Assembly: GCA_014237465.1 (NCBI GenBank)
Contig: JABZFM010000002.1
Coordinates: 153,772-217,771 of the forward strand
From: Desulfobacteraceae bacterium
GTDB lineage: Bacteria > Desulfobacterota > Desulfobacteria > Desulfobacterales > Desulfosalsimonadaceae
Reading direction: 5' to 3'
Length of the DNA stretch: 64,000 bases
The first letter of the stretch is position 1. Each line of letters begins with the position of its first letter. Position numbers and translations under genes: made by a program. Positions 56,674 through 64,000 of the stretch are shown here, piece after piece. Below the pieces are notes generated by a model that was not told the origin of the DNA, searched no databases, and saw only the letters and a program-made list of their open reading frames with translations.

Positions 56674-57500
56674 TTTTCCGTCAGTTCCTTTGCAACGCAT
56701 TGTATGATTCCGGACAATTTGGATGCTGCCTGTTGAGCGACTTCAATAATCCCTTCTTCCGTGTCCGGTGTCGGATTGTCCGGGTCGTTGATATTGGTGA
56801 TAATTGACAGGCCCAGAATTTTCATTTTGGCATGAACTGCCACGATGGCCTCCTGTACCGTGGAAAACCCGACCGCGTCCGCACCGATCTGCCTTAAAAA
56901 ACGCGTTTCCGCCGATGTTTCAAGGGACGGACCCTTTAACCCGGCATACACACCCGTTCGCAAATTTTCCCCGCATACCCGGCCTGCTTTTTCAGCAATG
57001 GCCGCCAGATCTTTATCATACACATTCGTCATGTCCGGAAATCGGGTGCCCCATTCGTCCTCGTTTGCACCGACCAGCGGATTTTCACCAGTCAGGTTGA
57101 TATGGTCTTCAATCACCATAATATCTCCGGCATTAAACGCAAGGTTCAGGCCACCGGCGGCATTTGTCAGGATCAGGGTTTGAACGCCCAGTTGCTGCAT
57201 CACCCGTACCGGAAACGTCACTCCCCAGGGAGAATATCCCTCATAAAGGTGGAACCTTCCCTGCATGGCAATGACGTCAAGGCCTTCAAGAGTACCAGAT
57301 ACCAAACGCCCGTGATGGCTCTGTACGGTTGACACCGGTATATTGGGTATCTTTCTGTAATCAAATACGTTCTTTACTTTAAGTGCTTCAATGCTTTCTC
57401 CCAGCCCGGTACCGGTCATGATACCAATAACGGGCGGGGTTTTAATATGGTGTTTTAAAAAATCAACGGCTTCTTCAACCTGCTGCTTGTGTGTTTTCAT
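56670..57500 (-). CDS. Purine nucleoside phosphorylase (methylthioadenosine phosphorylase group)
   Basis: A 276-residue enzyme. Motifs include the N-terminal phosphate-binding GIMTGTGLGESIEAL, HHGRLVSGTLEG, AMQGRFHLYEGYSPWGVTFP, TNAAGGLN and GPSLETSAETRFLRQIGADAVGFSTVQEA. These are the trimeric (PNP/MTAP) class blocks. It splits inosine, guanosine or methylthioinosine to base and ribose phosphate. Because the deaminase is coupled by ATGA overlap, methylthioinosine or inosine is the probable substrate: deamination by MtaD then phosphorolysis. The last residues AKELTEK overlap the deaminase start. Confidence 0.9.
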   Translation of the reverse strand: MKTHKQQVEEAVDFLKHHIKTPPVIGIMTGTGLGESIEALKVKNVFDYRKIPNIPVSTVQSHHGRLVSGTLEGLDVIAMQGRFHLYEGYSPWGVTFPVRVMQQLGVQTLILTNAAGGLNLAFNAGDIMVIEDHINLTGENPLVGANEDEWGTRFPDMTNVYDKDLAAIAEKAGRVCGENLRTGVYAGLKGPSLETSAETRFLRQIGADAVGFSTVQEAIVAVHAKMKILGLSIITNINDPDNPTPDTEEGIIEVAQQAASKLSGIIQCVAKELTEK

Positions 57501-57581
57501 CCCAATAAGCTTCCCTTATATTTAAAAATACACGATATATAGTTAAATCAGGTCATCAGCCACAGGCGCTATTTTTATTGG

Positions 57582-57737
57582 TGCCTGAATGGAAAGTGCC
57601 GCAATTATAACTTTTCTGTCATTACGAGAGAGGCATGACCAAAGCAATGTCAATAAAGACGGTAGATTACTCCGTCGTTAGTCGTTCGTTCCTTTCCTGT
57701 CACGCCAAAGGCGTAGCTCACAATGATGACTTGGAAT
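57582..57737. repeat. Dispersed repeat family B copy 2
   Basis: Shares with 44772-44935 the order CCTGAATGGAAAGTGCC, GTCATTACGAGAGAGGCATG, AAAGCAATG, GTCGTTCGTTCC-like and CAATGATGACTTGGA. Ends form a degenerate palindrome. No coding. Confidence 0.75.
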
Positions 57738-57871
57738 TAGATGTTTTCGTTCAACCTCTTATTATGATGGACAAACCAAAGGTTCATAAATAATAATATT
57801 AATCTTTTCCTAATAATTACGTCAAGGAAACAATTTTATTGATCTTGGAGTCAAATATAGGCGATGAACAG

Positions 57872-57988
57872 TATTGATGGATTCGTAAAAAGTCATAAAC
57901 CGGCTGTTTCTTGAATTTTGCCATAAATAAATTCAATATGTCAAAAGAACGACGCACCACAGATCCGACTTTTACGGAGACATCAATA
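57872..57988. repeat. Short family A-type element with inverted ends
   Basis: About 117 bp. The left end TATTGATGGATTCGTAAAAA and right end GACTTTTACGGAGACATCAA are imperfect inverted repeats. The interior does not match the other copies and is AT-rich. It sits about 175 bp upstream of the RnfB-fusion start. Confidence 0.75.
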
Positions 57989-58163
57989 TTGACATATGAA
58001 AAATATTATGAAAAAAGTAATAATTTGAATTTATCATGTCACTGACAGACATGCCATTGATATTAAAATTTAGAATTAATGTTATAATTTAAAGTTGTTG
58101 AAATAATTTGTTACGTCAAATTTGATGATACGGTAAAGACGTTATTGAATCAGGAGTTTAGTT

Positions 58164-60242
58164 ATGATTGAAGCATTTTTAGTGTTGGGAGGAATGGGCT
58201 TGATCATTGGTGCCGGCCTGGCCGTGGCTTCGAAAGTCTTTTATGTTTATGTGGACCCGACGGTTGAAAAAATTGATGACCTGCTGCCCGGCGCGAACTG
58301 CGGCGGATGCGGACTCCCCGGGTGTGCCGCAAATGCGGAAGCCATCGTGGCCGGCAAAGCATCCCCCGACTCATGTGTTGCCGGCGGATCCGAACTGGCG
58401 GAAGCCATCGCAGAAGTCATGGGCATGAAAATTGAGGCCAAAGAACCGGATATCGCGATTTCCGGCTGCACATACGGTGTCAATGACGCGGCTTTGAAAT
58501 TCTCCTATGACGGCCTCAGCAGCTGCCAGGCCGCTGCCATGCTGTACGGCGGAATGAAGGAATGCCGGATTGGCTGTCTGGGACTCGGCTCCTGTGCCGC
58601 CGCCTGTCCCTTTGGCGCGATCACCATGGGCAAAAACGGGCTGCCGGTTGTGGATGAAATCAAATGTACCGGTTGCGGAACCTGTGAACGAGTTTGTCCC
58701 AAAAACATCATTACCCTGTCTTCTGTCACGCGGAGAATTTTAAAGGAATACACCACGGACGACTGCACCACACCCTGTCAGCGCGCATGTCCGGCAGGAA
58801 TCAATATCAGCGAATATATTCATCAAATTGCTGAAAAAAACTACCATAAATCAGTACAGGTGATTAAAGAAAGAAATCCCTTCCCCACGGTTATCGGCAG
58901 AATCTGTCCCCGGCCCTGTGAAACCGACTGCCGCAGACAATTAATTGACGAGCCGGTTGCCATAAACTTCCTCAAACGGTTTGTTGCTGATTATGAAATG
59001 CAGAACAATGACCGGGTGCTTCCATTTAAAGCCCCGGAAACAGACCGCCGCGTAGCGATAGTCGGCGGCGGGGTTGAAGGCCTGTCTACCGCTTTCTTTA
59101 CCGCACGACTGGGACATTCACCCACTGTTTTTGAAGCAACCGAAAAACTCGGCGGGTTACTGAAAACAGCCATTGCCCAGTATCGGCTTCCCCATGATAT
59201 TCTGGACTGGGATATCGCCGGAATCATTGAAATGGGCGTTGAAACCCGGACCCGCCAGACCCTTGGCAAAGATTTCACCATCGCCTCCCTGCTGGCCGGT
59301 GATTATGAAACCGTATTCCTGGCTGCCGGCGGATGGGACAGCCGGACAAAACGATTAAAAGACGCTGCACCCGAAGAAACCGTACCCGGAACATTTCTTT
59401 TAATTGATCTTTTAAAAACCGGTGCGGACAATAAATATCAATTAAACATCGCCAAGAATGTTGTAATTGCGGAAAGCGGCAAACTTACTGCTGATGCGGT
59501 AAAAGCCTGCAAAACCCTGGGAGCGGAAAAAGTGACCGTTGTTTTCAAAAATTCAAAACAAACAGCTGCTTTAGATGAATCGGAAATTATATCCCTGGAA
59601 GCAGACGGCGTTACGATCATGTTTAATTCAACCATTACCCGTCTGGCCGGAAAAGGAAATAATCTGACTGGAATTACCGTCATCACGAACACAGTCAATA
59701 CGGACACTGGTATTGACGCAGGCACCCTGATTCTTGAATCCGGCCGTCTGCCTGAACTTATTTTCGCCCTGCCGAAATCTGACGAAGCGGAAAACGGTGA
59801 AAATAAAACGCCCAAAATGCCGGCGGACCAGCTGGAATGGATTGCAGCCACATCATATAAAAATCCCGAGCACGGCCTGTTAAAAGGCCTGCTGACCAAA
59901 GGCGATGTGATCACGGATTTTTCTGCCGCCATCCGCGCCATTGGCGCCGGGCGCCGCGCGGCAGCATCCATTCATAAAATTCTCTATGATATGGATCTCG
60001 AACTCCCGAGCCACGCGGTCACGCAGCAAACGACCCTTCAAAATGTTGACCACCTTGAAAACGTGACGCCTATCGTAAGGCAGATTATGCCGTTAAACAA
60101 TGTCAATGATATCCCGAAAATGTCGCCTGAAATTGAAAAAGGCTTTACCGAACAAATGGCCGTTGCTGAAGCAAACCGCTGCTTAAAATGCGGCTTAATC
60201 TGTTATTCTGATCAGGTAGTAACGATTCGGGAAGCATCCTGA
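58164..60242 (+). CDS. rnfB: RnfB-type subunit fused to GltD-like NAD(P)/FAD oxidoreductase
   Basis: A 692-residue protein with a GGAG ribosome-binding site. The N terminus is RnfB: one membrane helix, then the 4Fe-4S cluster motif LPGANCGGCGLPGC (Cys46, Cys49, Cys54), a second domain with two 4Fe-4S motifs (CRIGCLGLGSCAAAC; CTGCGTCERVC). From about residue 195 it has CTTPCQRACPAGINISEYI and FPTVIGRICPRPCETDCRR, the glutamate-synthase small-subunit-type N-terminal domain, then the FAD motif VAIVGGGVEGLS (about 295) and more of the GltD fold, ending CLKCGLICYS. Such fusions are known in Desulfobacterota. In Rnf, RnfB passes electrons between ferredoxin and the other subunits. No other Rnf genes are present in the window. 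Confidence 0.9.
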   Translation: MIEAFLVLGGMGLIIGAGLAVASKVFYVYVDPTVEKIDDLLPGANCGGCGLPGCAANAEAIVAGKASPDSCVAGGSELAEAIAEVMGMKIEAKEPDIAISGCTYGVNDAALKFSYDGLSSCQAAAMLYGGMKECRIGCLGLGSCAAACPFGAITMGKNGLPVVDEIKCTGCGTCERVCPKNIITLSSVTRRILKEYTTDDCTTPCQRACPAGINISEYIHQIAEKNYHKSVQVIKERNPFPTVIGRICPRPCETDCRRQLIDEPVAINFLKRFVADYEMQNNDRVLPFKAPETDRRVAIVGGGVEGLSTAFFTARLGHSPTVFEATEKLGGLLKTAIAQYRLPHDILDWDIAGIIEMGVETRTRQTLGKDFTIASLLAGDYETVFLAAGGWDSRTKRLKDAAPEETVPGTFLLIDLLKTGADNKYQLNIAKNVVIAESGKLTADAVKACKTLGAEKVTVVFKNSKQTAALDESEIISLEADGVTIMFNSTITRLAGKGNNLTGITVITNTVNTDTGIDAGTLILESGRLPELIFALPKSDEAENGENKTPKMPADQLEWIAATSYKNPEHGLLKGLLTKGDVITDFSAAIRAIGAGRRAAASIHKILYDMDLELPSHAVTQQTTLQNVDHLENVTPIVRQIMPLNNVNDIPKMSPEIEKGFTEQMAVAEANRCLKCGLICYSDQVVTIREAS

Positions 60243-60763
60243 TGGCCACTGAAGAAGGCATTATTATAAAAGTAAATCAAACCACTGCCATGGTGAAAAC
60301 AAAACAGATGACCGCCTGCGAGTCATGCGCGGAAAAAGATACCTGTCACAGCACAGGGGAAAGCAGTAAAATAATGGAAGTCGAGGCAAAAAATCCCGTC
60401 AATGCCCAGGTGGGTGATATTGTTGTTGTTTCGTTTGAAACCAGCCAGCTTTTCATGCTGTCTTTTCTGCTCTATGTATTTCCCATTATTGTAATGATTT
60501 TCGGCGCCCTGCTGGGAGAGCGAATGGCTGAAAATTTCAACGGAAATCCATCCACCTATTCCGCTGTCATGGGTTTTTCTTTTTTCTTTATTGCCATGGC
60601 AATTGTCAAATTAAAGGACAAAAAAGCCAGGAAAACCGGCCAGTACCGCCCGGAGATCATCAAGGTCAAGAAAAAGGCCCGATCCGGAAACGTTGGAAAT
60701 GCCGAATTTGATTCTCCGGCAGCCCCATGTAAAGTCGGTGAAGAATTAAGATCACATCCTTAA
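60242..60763 (+). CDS. rseC: RseC/MucC family protein
   Basis: A 173-residue membrane protein whose ATG shares its A with the preceding TGA stop, so the two are coupled. The N-terminal part has ACESCAEKDTCHSTG, the Cys-rich motif of RseC/SoxR-reducing-system proteins, then two transmembrane helices (LSFLLYVFPIIVMIFGALLG; YSAVMGFSFFFIAMAIV) and a basic C-terminal tail. In the SoxR-reducing system, RsxABCDGE plus RseC is the Rnf-like complex. Its place beside rnfB is the usual association. Confidence is good. Confidence 0.88.
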   Translation: MATEEGIIIKVNQTTAMVKTKQMTACESCAEKDTCHSTGESSKIMEVEAKNPVNAQVGDIVVVSFETSQLFMLSFLLYVFPIIVMIFGALLGERMAENFNGNPSTYSAVMGFSFFFIAMAIVKLKDKKARKTGQYRPEIIKVKKKARSGNVGNAEFDSPAAPCKVGEELRSHP

Positions 60764-60843
60764 ATCCGACCATCTTTTTTTTGGCCTTTTGAGCATTTCA
60801 TCAAAAGATAAAACCGGGAAACCCCGGCCCGAAATCATCCTAA

Positions 60844-62820
60844 TTAAAAACAATCGCGCAGTCTGTCCCACTGCCCGCTCTTCACCCAAGTATATTTCTC
60901 CTTGAAATGATTGTCTATTTTGGAAAATTTTCCGGTGCTCCGACGTTTAACATACCTGGAAAACCCGCCTGGCCCCGCATTGTACATGGCATAAAGCGAG
61001 CACGCCACCCCATCGCTGTCTAACGCCTCTTTTCCTTTGAGCGATTTCATTTTAGGCAACGCATATTTCTTTAAATAAAGATTCAGGATATCAATCCCCA
61101 CACCGACATTGTAGCTGACGTCCCACCGGAGTCGCTCAATATTGTACATCCCCCGCCATACCCGTTCATTAATCTGCATCATGCCGACGGACGATCTGTT
61201 GTATGACCGGATATAGGTCAATTTCTTTTTATCAACAATAAACTGACGAAAACAGCTCTCCTGCCATGCGGTGGCGTATACCGCCTTCTGAAACATCTGG
61301 TGAAAGTTTTCCGGGATGTTGTTTTTTTTAAAATTTTCCCGAGTGGCGGTCTTCAGCAGGGTTTTGCTTTTTTTAAGATGGGCTTCGACATTATCTTTGC
61401 TCACCAGCCACGCTCTCAATTCCTTCAGGCTGGGGTAGGACCATGATTTACCTGCCCAGCAAACCCCTGGCGCCAATGCTCTGGAAAGTCCTGATATGAT
61501 CAACTGTCGGATATTCGTAAATGTTTGAACTCCCACTTTTGGTTTCATTTCCGTATCCGTTTTTAAATCTTCCGGTTCAAAAAGTTTTTCATCAAAAACG
61601 GGGTCGATGATTTCAGGGAGCGATTCCATTCCCAGGAGCTTTCTCAAGTCTGGATCAGCCATCAGGCTGTACTGAAGGGTAAGGGCTTTGTTCTCAGACA
61701 GCATCCGGATCAGCCTGATAAATCCGTTTTCGCTGATTTCGATATTAAATACCGGCCCGAGTTTATCCAGCGCAGCCAATGCGTCCGATGCAGTAAAAAA
61801 AGCAAGAACTCCCCATGAATTGTCCGACGGCTCCCCAAGCATGTGATTAGACATAGAATTTACCAGATGCTTCTTCAAAATGGGCGACAGCTTTTCCCAT
61901 GCGACCACAAACTGCTCCCTTACAAAATCACTTGAGGAAGCTATGGTTTTTGCCTCAAATGCGGTGACAAACCGGTACCTTGTATCCAGCAGCACGGTCA
62001 GCATAATTTCGCGCTCCTCAGGGGTTAACGGCATGTCTATCAGAGACATCAGGGTCTGGACCAGAAAAGAATCCCATGTTTCACATATTTTAATAAAAGC
62101 GTCTATTTCTTCTGGGGTCAGTGCTTCCGGAACAGATGACTCGGCTTCAGCAGGCAGGGTTTCAATGTCAATAAGAATCTGTATTTTCATAGCCTTATCA
62201 TCTGCGATAATGAGCCCGGGCCGGAGGCTTTCAAACATGGTGATCACACGGGGATAGTCCGCTTCAGGCACAGCAGAAATCAAAAAAGGTTTCAGTTCCG
62301 TTACCGGCTCATTGACCTCGATACGGATATTTCTTATCCGCACCATAACAGCCGGTTCAAACAAATCCCACAAGTTCCCAGCCAGACCTTTGTCTGGCCG
62401 GTGGTTTCTATCCAGAAGAACGGAATCCACCGGTTCAAATGACAACTCCCACTTACCAGGGGTCATCCGGGGTTTCAAATGCGCCACCAGATAACCATCC
62501 CATTCAAGGGGGAATAAACAGCGATCTCCCATGAGGGCACCCCCCTTCAGATGGACAGCGACTTCCACCCGCAACAAATTATCCTTGCCCGAAAAACTGG
62601 GATTTGACAGAGAAATCCGCTGGCAGTCGTTGTCTGGATCAGTGATTACCATCGTCTGGCCTGGATCGGTGAAAGCCGAGTGAATCACAAGGGTTTTGAG
62701 AAAAGGATAATCCAGCTGCAGGGGAAATGAGATGGTCTCACCGCCGGCCGGTCCTGGGGCCAGCAGCACACTCCCAAGCATTAGAACCATTATTGTAAAA
62801 AGATGGAAACCATTTTTCAT
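60844..62820 (-). CDS. Lytic transglycosylase (SLT domain) with large N-terminal region
   Basis: A 658-residue exported protein. ATG 62820 is preferred: AAGGA lies 7 bp before it and a normal signal peptide follows (LFTIMVLMLGSVLLAPGPAGG). A start at 63087 or 62838 would put unrelated sequence before the signal. The C-terminal third is a transglycosylase SLT domain: ATAWQESCFRQFIVD with the catalytic Glu, SSVGMMQINERVW, and SLYAMYNAGPGGFSRYVKR. The N-terminal 400 residues are beta- and helix-rich with no recognised family. It cuts peptidoglycan strands in the periplasm. Confidence 0.83.
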   Translation of the reverse strand: MKNGFHLFTIMVLMLGSVLLAPGPAGGETISFPLQLDYPFLKTLVIHSAFTDPGQTMVITDPDNDCQRISLSNPSFSGKDNLLRVEVAVHLKGGALMGDRCLFPLEWDGYLVAHLKPRMTPGKWELSFEPVDSVLLDRNHRPDKGLAGNLWDLFEPAVMVRIRNIRIEVNEPVTELKPFLISAVPEADYPRVITMFESLRPGLIIADDKAMKIQILIDIETLPAEAESSVPEALTPEEIDAFIKICETWDSFLVQTLMSLIDMPLTPEEREIMLTVLLDTRYRFVTAFEAKTIASSSDFVREQFVVAWEKLSPILKKHLVNSMSNHMLGEPSDNSWGVLAFFTASDALAALDKLGPVFNIEISENGFIRLIRMLSENKALTLQYSLMADPDLRKLLGMESLPEIIDPVFDEKLFEPEDLKTDTEMKPKVGVQTFTNIRQLIISGLSRALAPGVCWAGKSWSYPSLKELRAWLVSKDNVEAHLKKSKTLLKTATRENFKKNNIPENFHQMFQKAVYATAWQESCFRQFIVDKKKLTYIRSYNRSSVGMMQINERVWRGMYNIERLRWDVSYNVGVGIDILNLYLKKYALPKMKSLKGKEALDSDGVACSLYAMYNAGPGGFSRYVKRRSTGKFSKIDNHFKEKYTWVKSGQWDRLRDCF

Positions 62821-62950
62821 AAAAAAATCCTTAATCATTCTTTTGTGGTGTAACTTTTGAAAAAATTTCCAAATAAAGACCCCAAACATTTGTAAATGTT
62901 TGGATGACCTGGGTGGCAGCGGCAACTTGTTGCCGGTGCCACCCGGGGTA

Positions 62951-63413
62951 TCAGTGATTGTCGAAGTCATTGAATTCTGCATTAGTCTCGAAGGCTGCAA
63001 AAACTTCAAGGATCGTCTGCTTGATTGGATCGGACTCCTCAACAAACTGCACGTCCATTTTCCTGATCCGTCGCCGAGATTCGTCAAACGCCGCTCTAAA
63101 TTCCGGCTTTTCCAGAAGGTGTTTGCGTGACCCCTCCGGCCTGTAACTCGCCTTGAGGTTGCCAGTCTTGATGACGGGCAAGAAGAAAAGCAAAGGTGGC
63201 TTGATTGTGGTTGTTTCTGGTATGGTATTGAAGACGTTTGCGCAGCTTGTTTGTCCAGCCTACATAGAGAGCCCGACCTGCCTCAGAAAACAGATAAATA
63301 CCCGGTTCCGGCATCTCCTTTGGAAGGTGAGTGAGCGTGTATTTGGGGCTGCGACATAACTCGGCAAACTTGGAGCGAACACACTCAATCACGCTGTTAA
63401 ATTTATCTGTCAT
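62951..63413 (-). pseudogene. GIY-YIG nuclease-like gene with a frameshift
   Basis: The first frame (start 63413) has the GIY-YIG motifs GIYLFSEAGRALYVGWTN and RKRLQYHTRNNHNQATFAF, then drifts out of pattern. A second frame (62951-63193) provides the natural continuation: TGNLKASYRPEGSRKHLLEK to DPIKQTILEVFAAFETNAEF. The switch lies near 63160-63190. Either a true frameshift mutation or a sequencing error. The product would be a small DNA-nicking nuclease. Confidence 0.7.
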
Positions 63414-63729
63414 TTTCTAAGGGTGAAGATTGCTTTTATGGTTTCTGGATAATTTGGCTGCCTAACTTTTAATCAAACCTCTTTTTGAATTTACAAATTT
63501 TAATTTCTTTGATTTTATCAGAAAAAATATATCGGGAATAAAAATACCTGACAAGAAAATAAAATTCTAATTTCTTAGAATAAAGTAAATTCGTCTTTCT
63601 ATCATTATTCATCAGATTGATTTGTCCATTTTGCAAGGCTTTCGGGTGAAACCATCGTTATTTCTATTGAGATCCCCCCAATAACACACAATTGACCAAC
63701 GCAGCAAATAGTCAAATCAGCCCGATGCC
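63414..63729. other. Intergenic region, nothing recognised
   Basis: About 316 bp of AT-rich sequence between the GIY-YIG remnant and the end of the KamA-like gene. No coding frame, repeat or terminator is evident. Confidence 0.5.
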
Positions 63730-64000
63730 TCACTTTAAAGGGTAGGTAAAGACCTCACCCTCAAAACTTCTGACTTTCAGCTTGTGGGAGTCCGTTTCTA
63801 AAATATACTCCGGCAAAAGCGGCACTTTTCCGCCGCCGCCGGGCAGATCGATCATGTACTGGGGAAGGCCCATGCCGGATAATCGTCCGCGAAGATGGTG
63901 CATAATGTTCAGCCCTGTTTCAATGGATGTGCGAAAATGCCGGGTGCCCTCGATGGGATCCGCATGATGCAGGTAATAGGGCCGGACCCTGATTTTAAGC
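63730..64000 (-). CDS. Lysine 2,3-aminomutase (KamA/AblA) family protein, C-terminal part (partial)
   Basis: The minus-strand frame is open to the window edge and ends with TGA at 63730-63732, giving the last 89 residues. RPYYLHHADPIEGTRHFRTS, then LRGRLSGMGLPQYMIDLPGG and GGKVPLLPEYI match the C-terminal core of lysine 2,3-aminomutase: the PLP-binding region and final conserved DxPGGGGK block. The radical SAM cluster would be outside the window. KamA makes beta-lysine from lysine. A close relative acting on other amino acids (EpmB-like) is possible. Confidence 0.85.
   Translation of the reverse strand, partial: LKIRVRPYYLHHADPIEGTRHFRTSIETGLNIMHHLRGRLSGMGLPQYMIDLPGGGGKVPLLPEYILETDSHKLKVRSFEGEVFTYPLK

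Noticed and set aside
60844..63087. Longer start at 63087 for the transglycosylase
   Set aside because: The extra N-terminal 89 residues overlap the GIY-YIG remnant and would bury the signal peptide; the AAGGA-preceded ATG at 62820 is better.

Overview
The window reads as chromosomal DNA of an anaerobic, sulfate-reducer-like deltaproteobacterium (Desulfobacterota, probably Desulfobacterales-like). The reasons are the gene types (an Rnf-type RnfB fused to an NAD(P)/FAD module, a selenocysteine formate dehydrogenase, an HdrD-like CCG protein, a glycyl radical enzyme, two acyl-CoA ligases), moderate GC content, heavy use of UGA as selenocysteine, and many dispersed 100-250 bp intergenic repeats. 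No rRNA, tRNA, CRISPR array or intact insertion sequence was seen.

Layout. 0-1.8 kb: end of a secreted metzincin-like, cysteine-rich protein, then two small genes. 1.9-7.7 kb: a TetR-controlled envelope export operon (RND permease, LolA-like carrier, DUF1302-type outer-membrane protein). 7.7-16.5 kb: two small unknowns, an acyl-CoA ligase plus a glycyl radical enzyme, then two PAPS-type sulfotransferase-like proteins flanking a ferredoxin-like protein. 16.5-29.6 kb: mixed housekeeping and accessory genes: an NlpC/P60 lipoprotein, an EamA transporter, an FmdB zinc ribbon, a MopE-like lipoprotein followed by a selenoprotein, a second acyl-CoA ligase, a B12/radical-SAM protein and an alkylsulfatase-like lipoprotein. 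30-34.3 kb: two exported outer-membrane/surface proteins. 34.7-38.2 kb: a thioredoxin-fold selenoprotein, MarC, an aminotransferase and DNA polymerase IV. 38.6-41.1 kb: a GH13 phosphorylase-like enzyme. 42-57.5 kb: purine/thio-nucleoside genes (adenine deaminase, two MtaD/MqnX-type deaminases, a purine nucleoside phosphorylase) around an MlaA-MlaC-RND-HdrD-like operon and the formate dehydrogenase. 58-64 kb: RnfB fusion plus RseC, a lytic transglycosylase, a frameshifted GIY-YIG gene and the end of a KamA-family gene.

Most notable: three reading frames are interrupted by an in-frame UGA that is best read as selenocysteine, each followed by a 17-nt hairpin 11-13 nt downstream, the geometry of a bacterial SECIS. 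One is the expected formate dehydrogenase. The second is a C_GCAxxG_C_C-family protein with two internal repeats; the UGA falls exactly where the second repeat has Cys, and the U/C-to-second-Cys spacing is 37 residues in both. The third is a small ArsC/glutaredoxin-like protein with a UxxC motif. Simple ORF calling would truncate all three.

A second theme is lipid trafficking across the envelope. Two separate loci each pair an RND permease with periplasmic and outer-membrane partners, and proteins in both carry short acidic-phenylalanine strings of the FDEFDDF type, which may be a docking motif.
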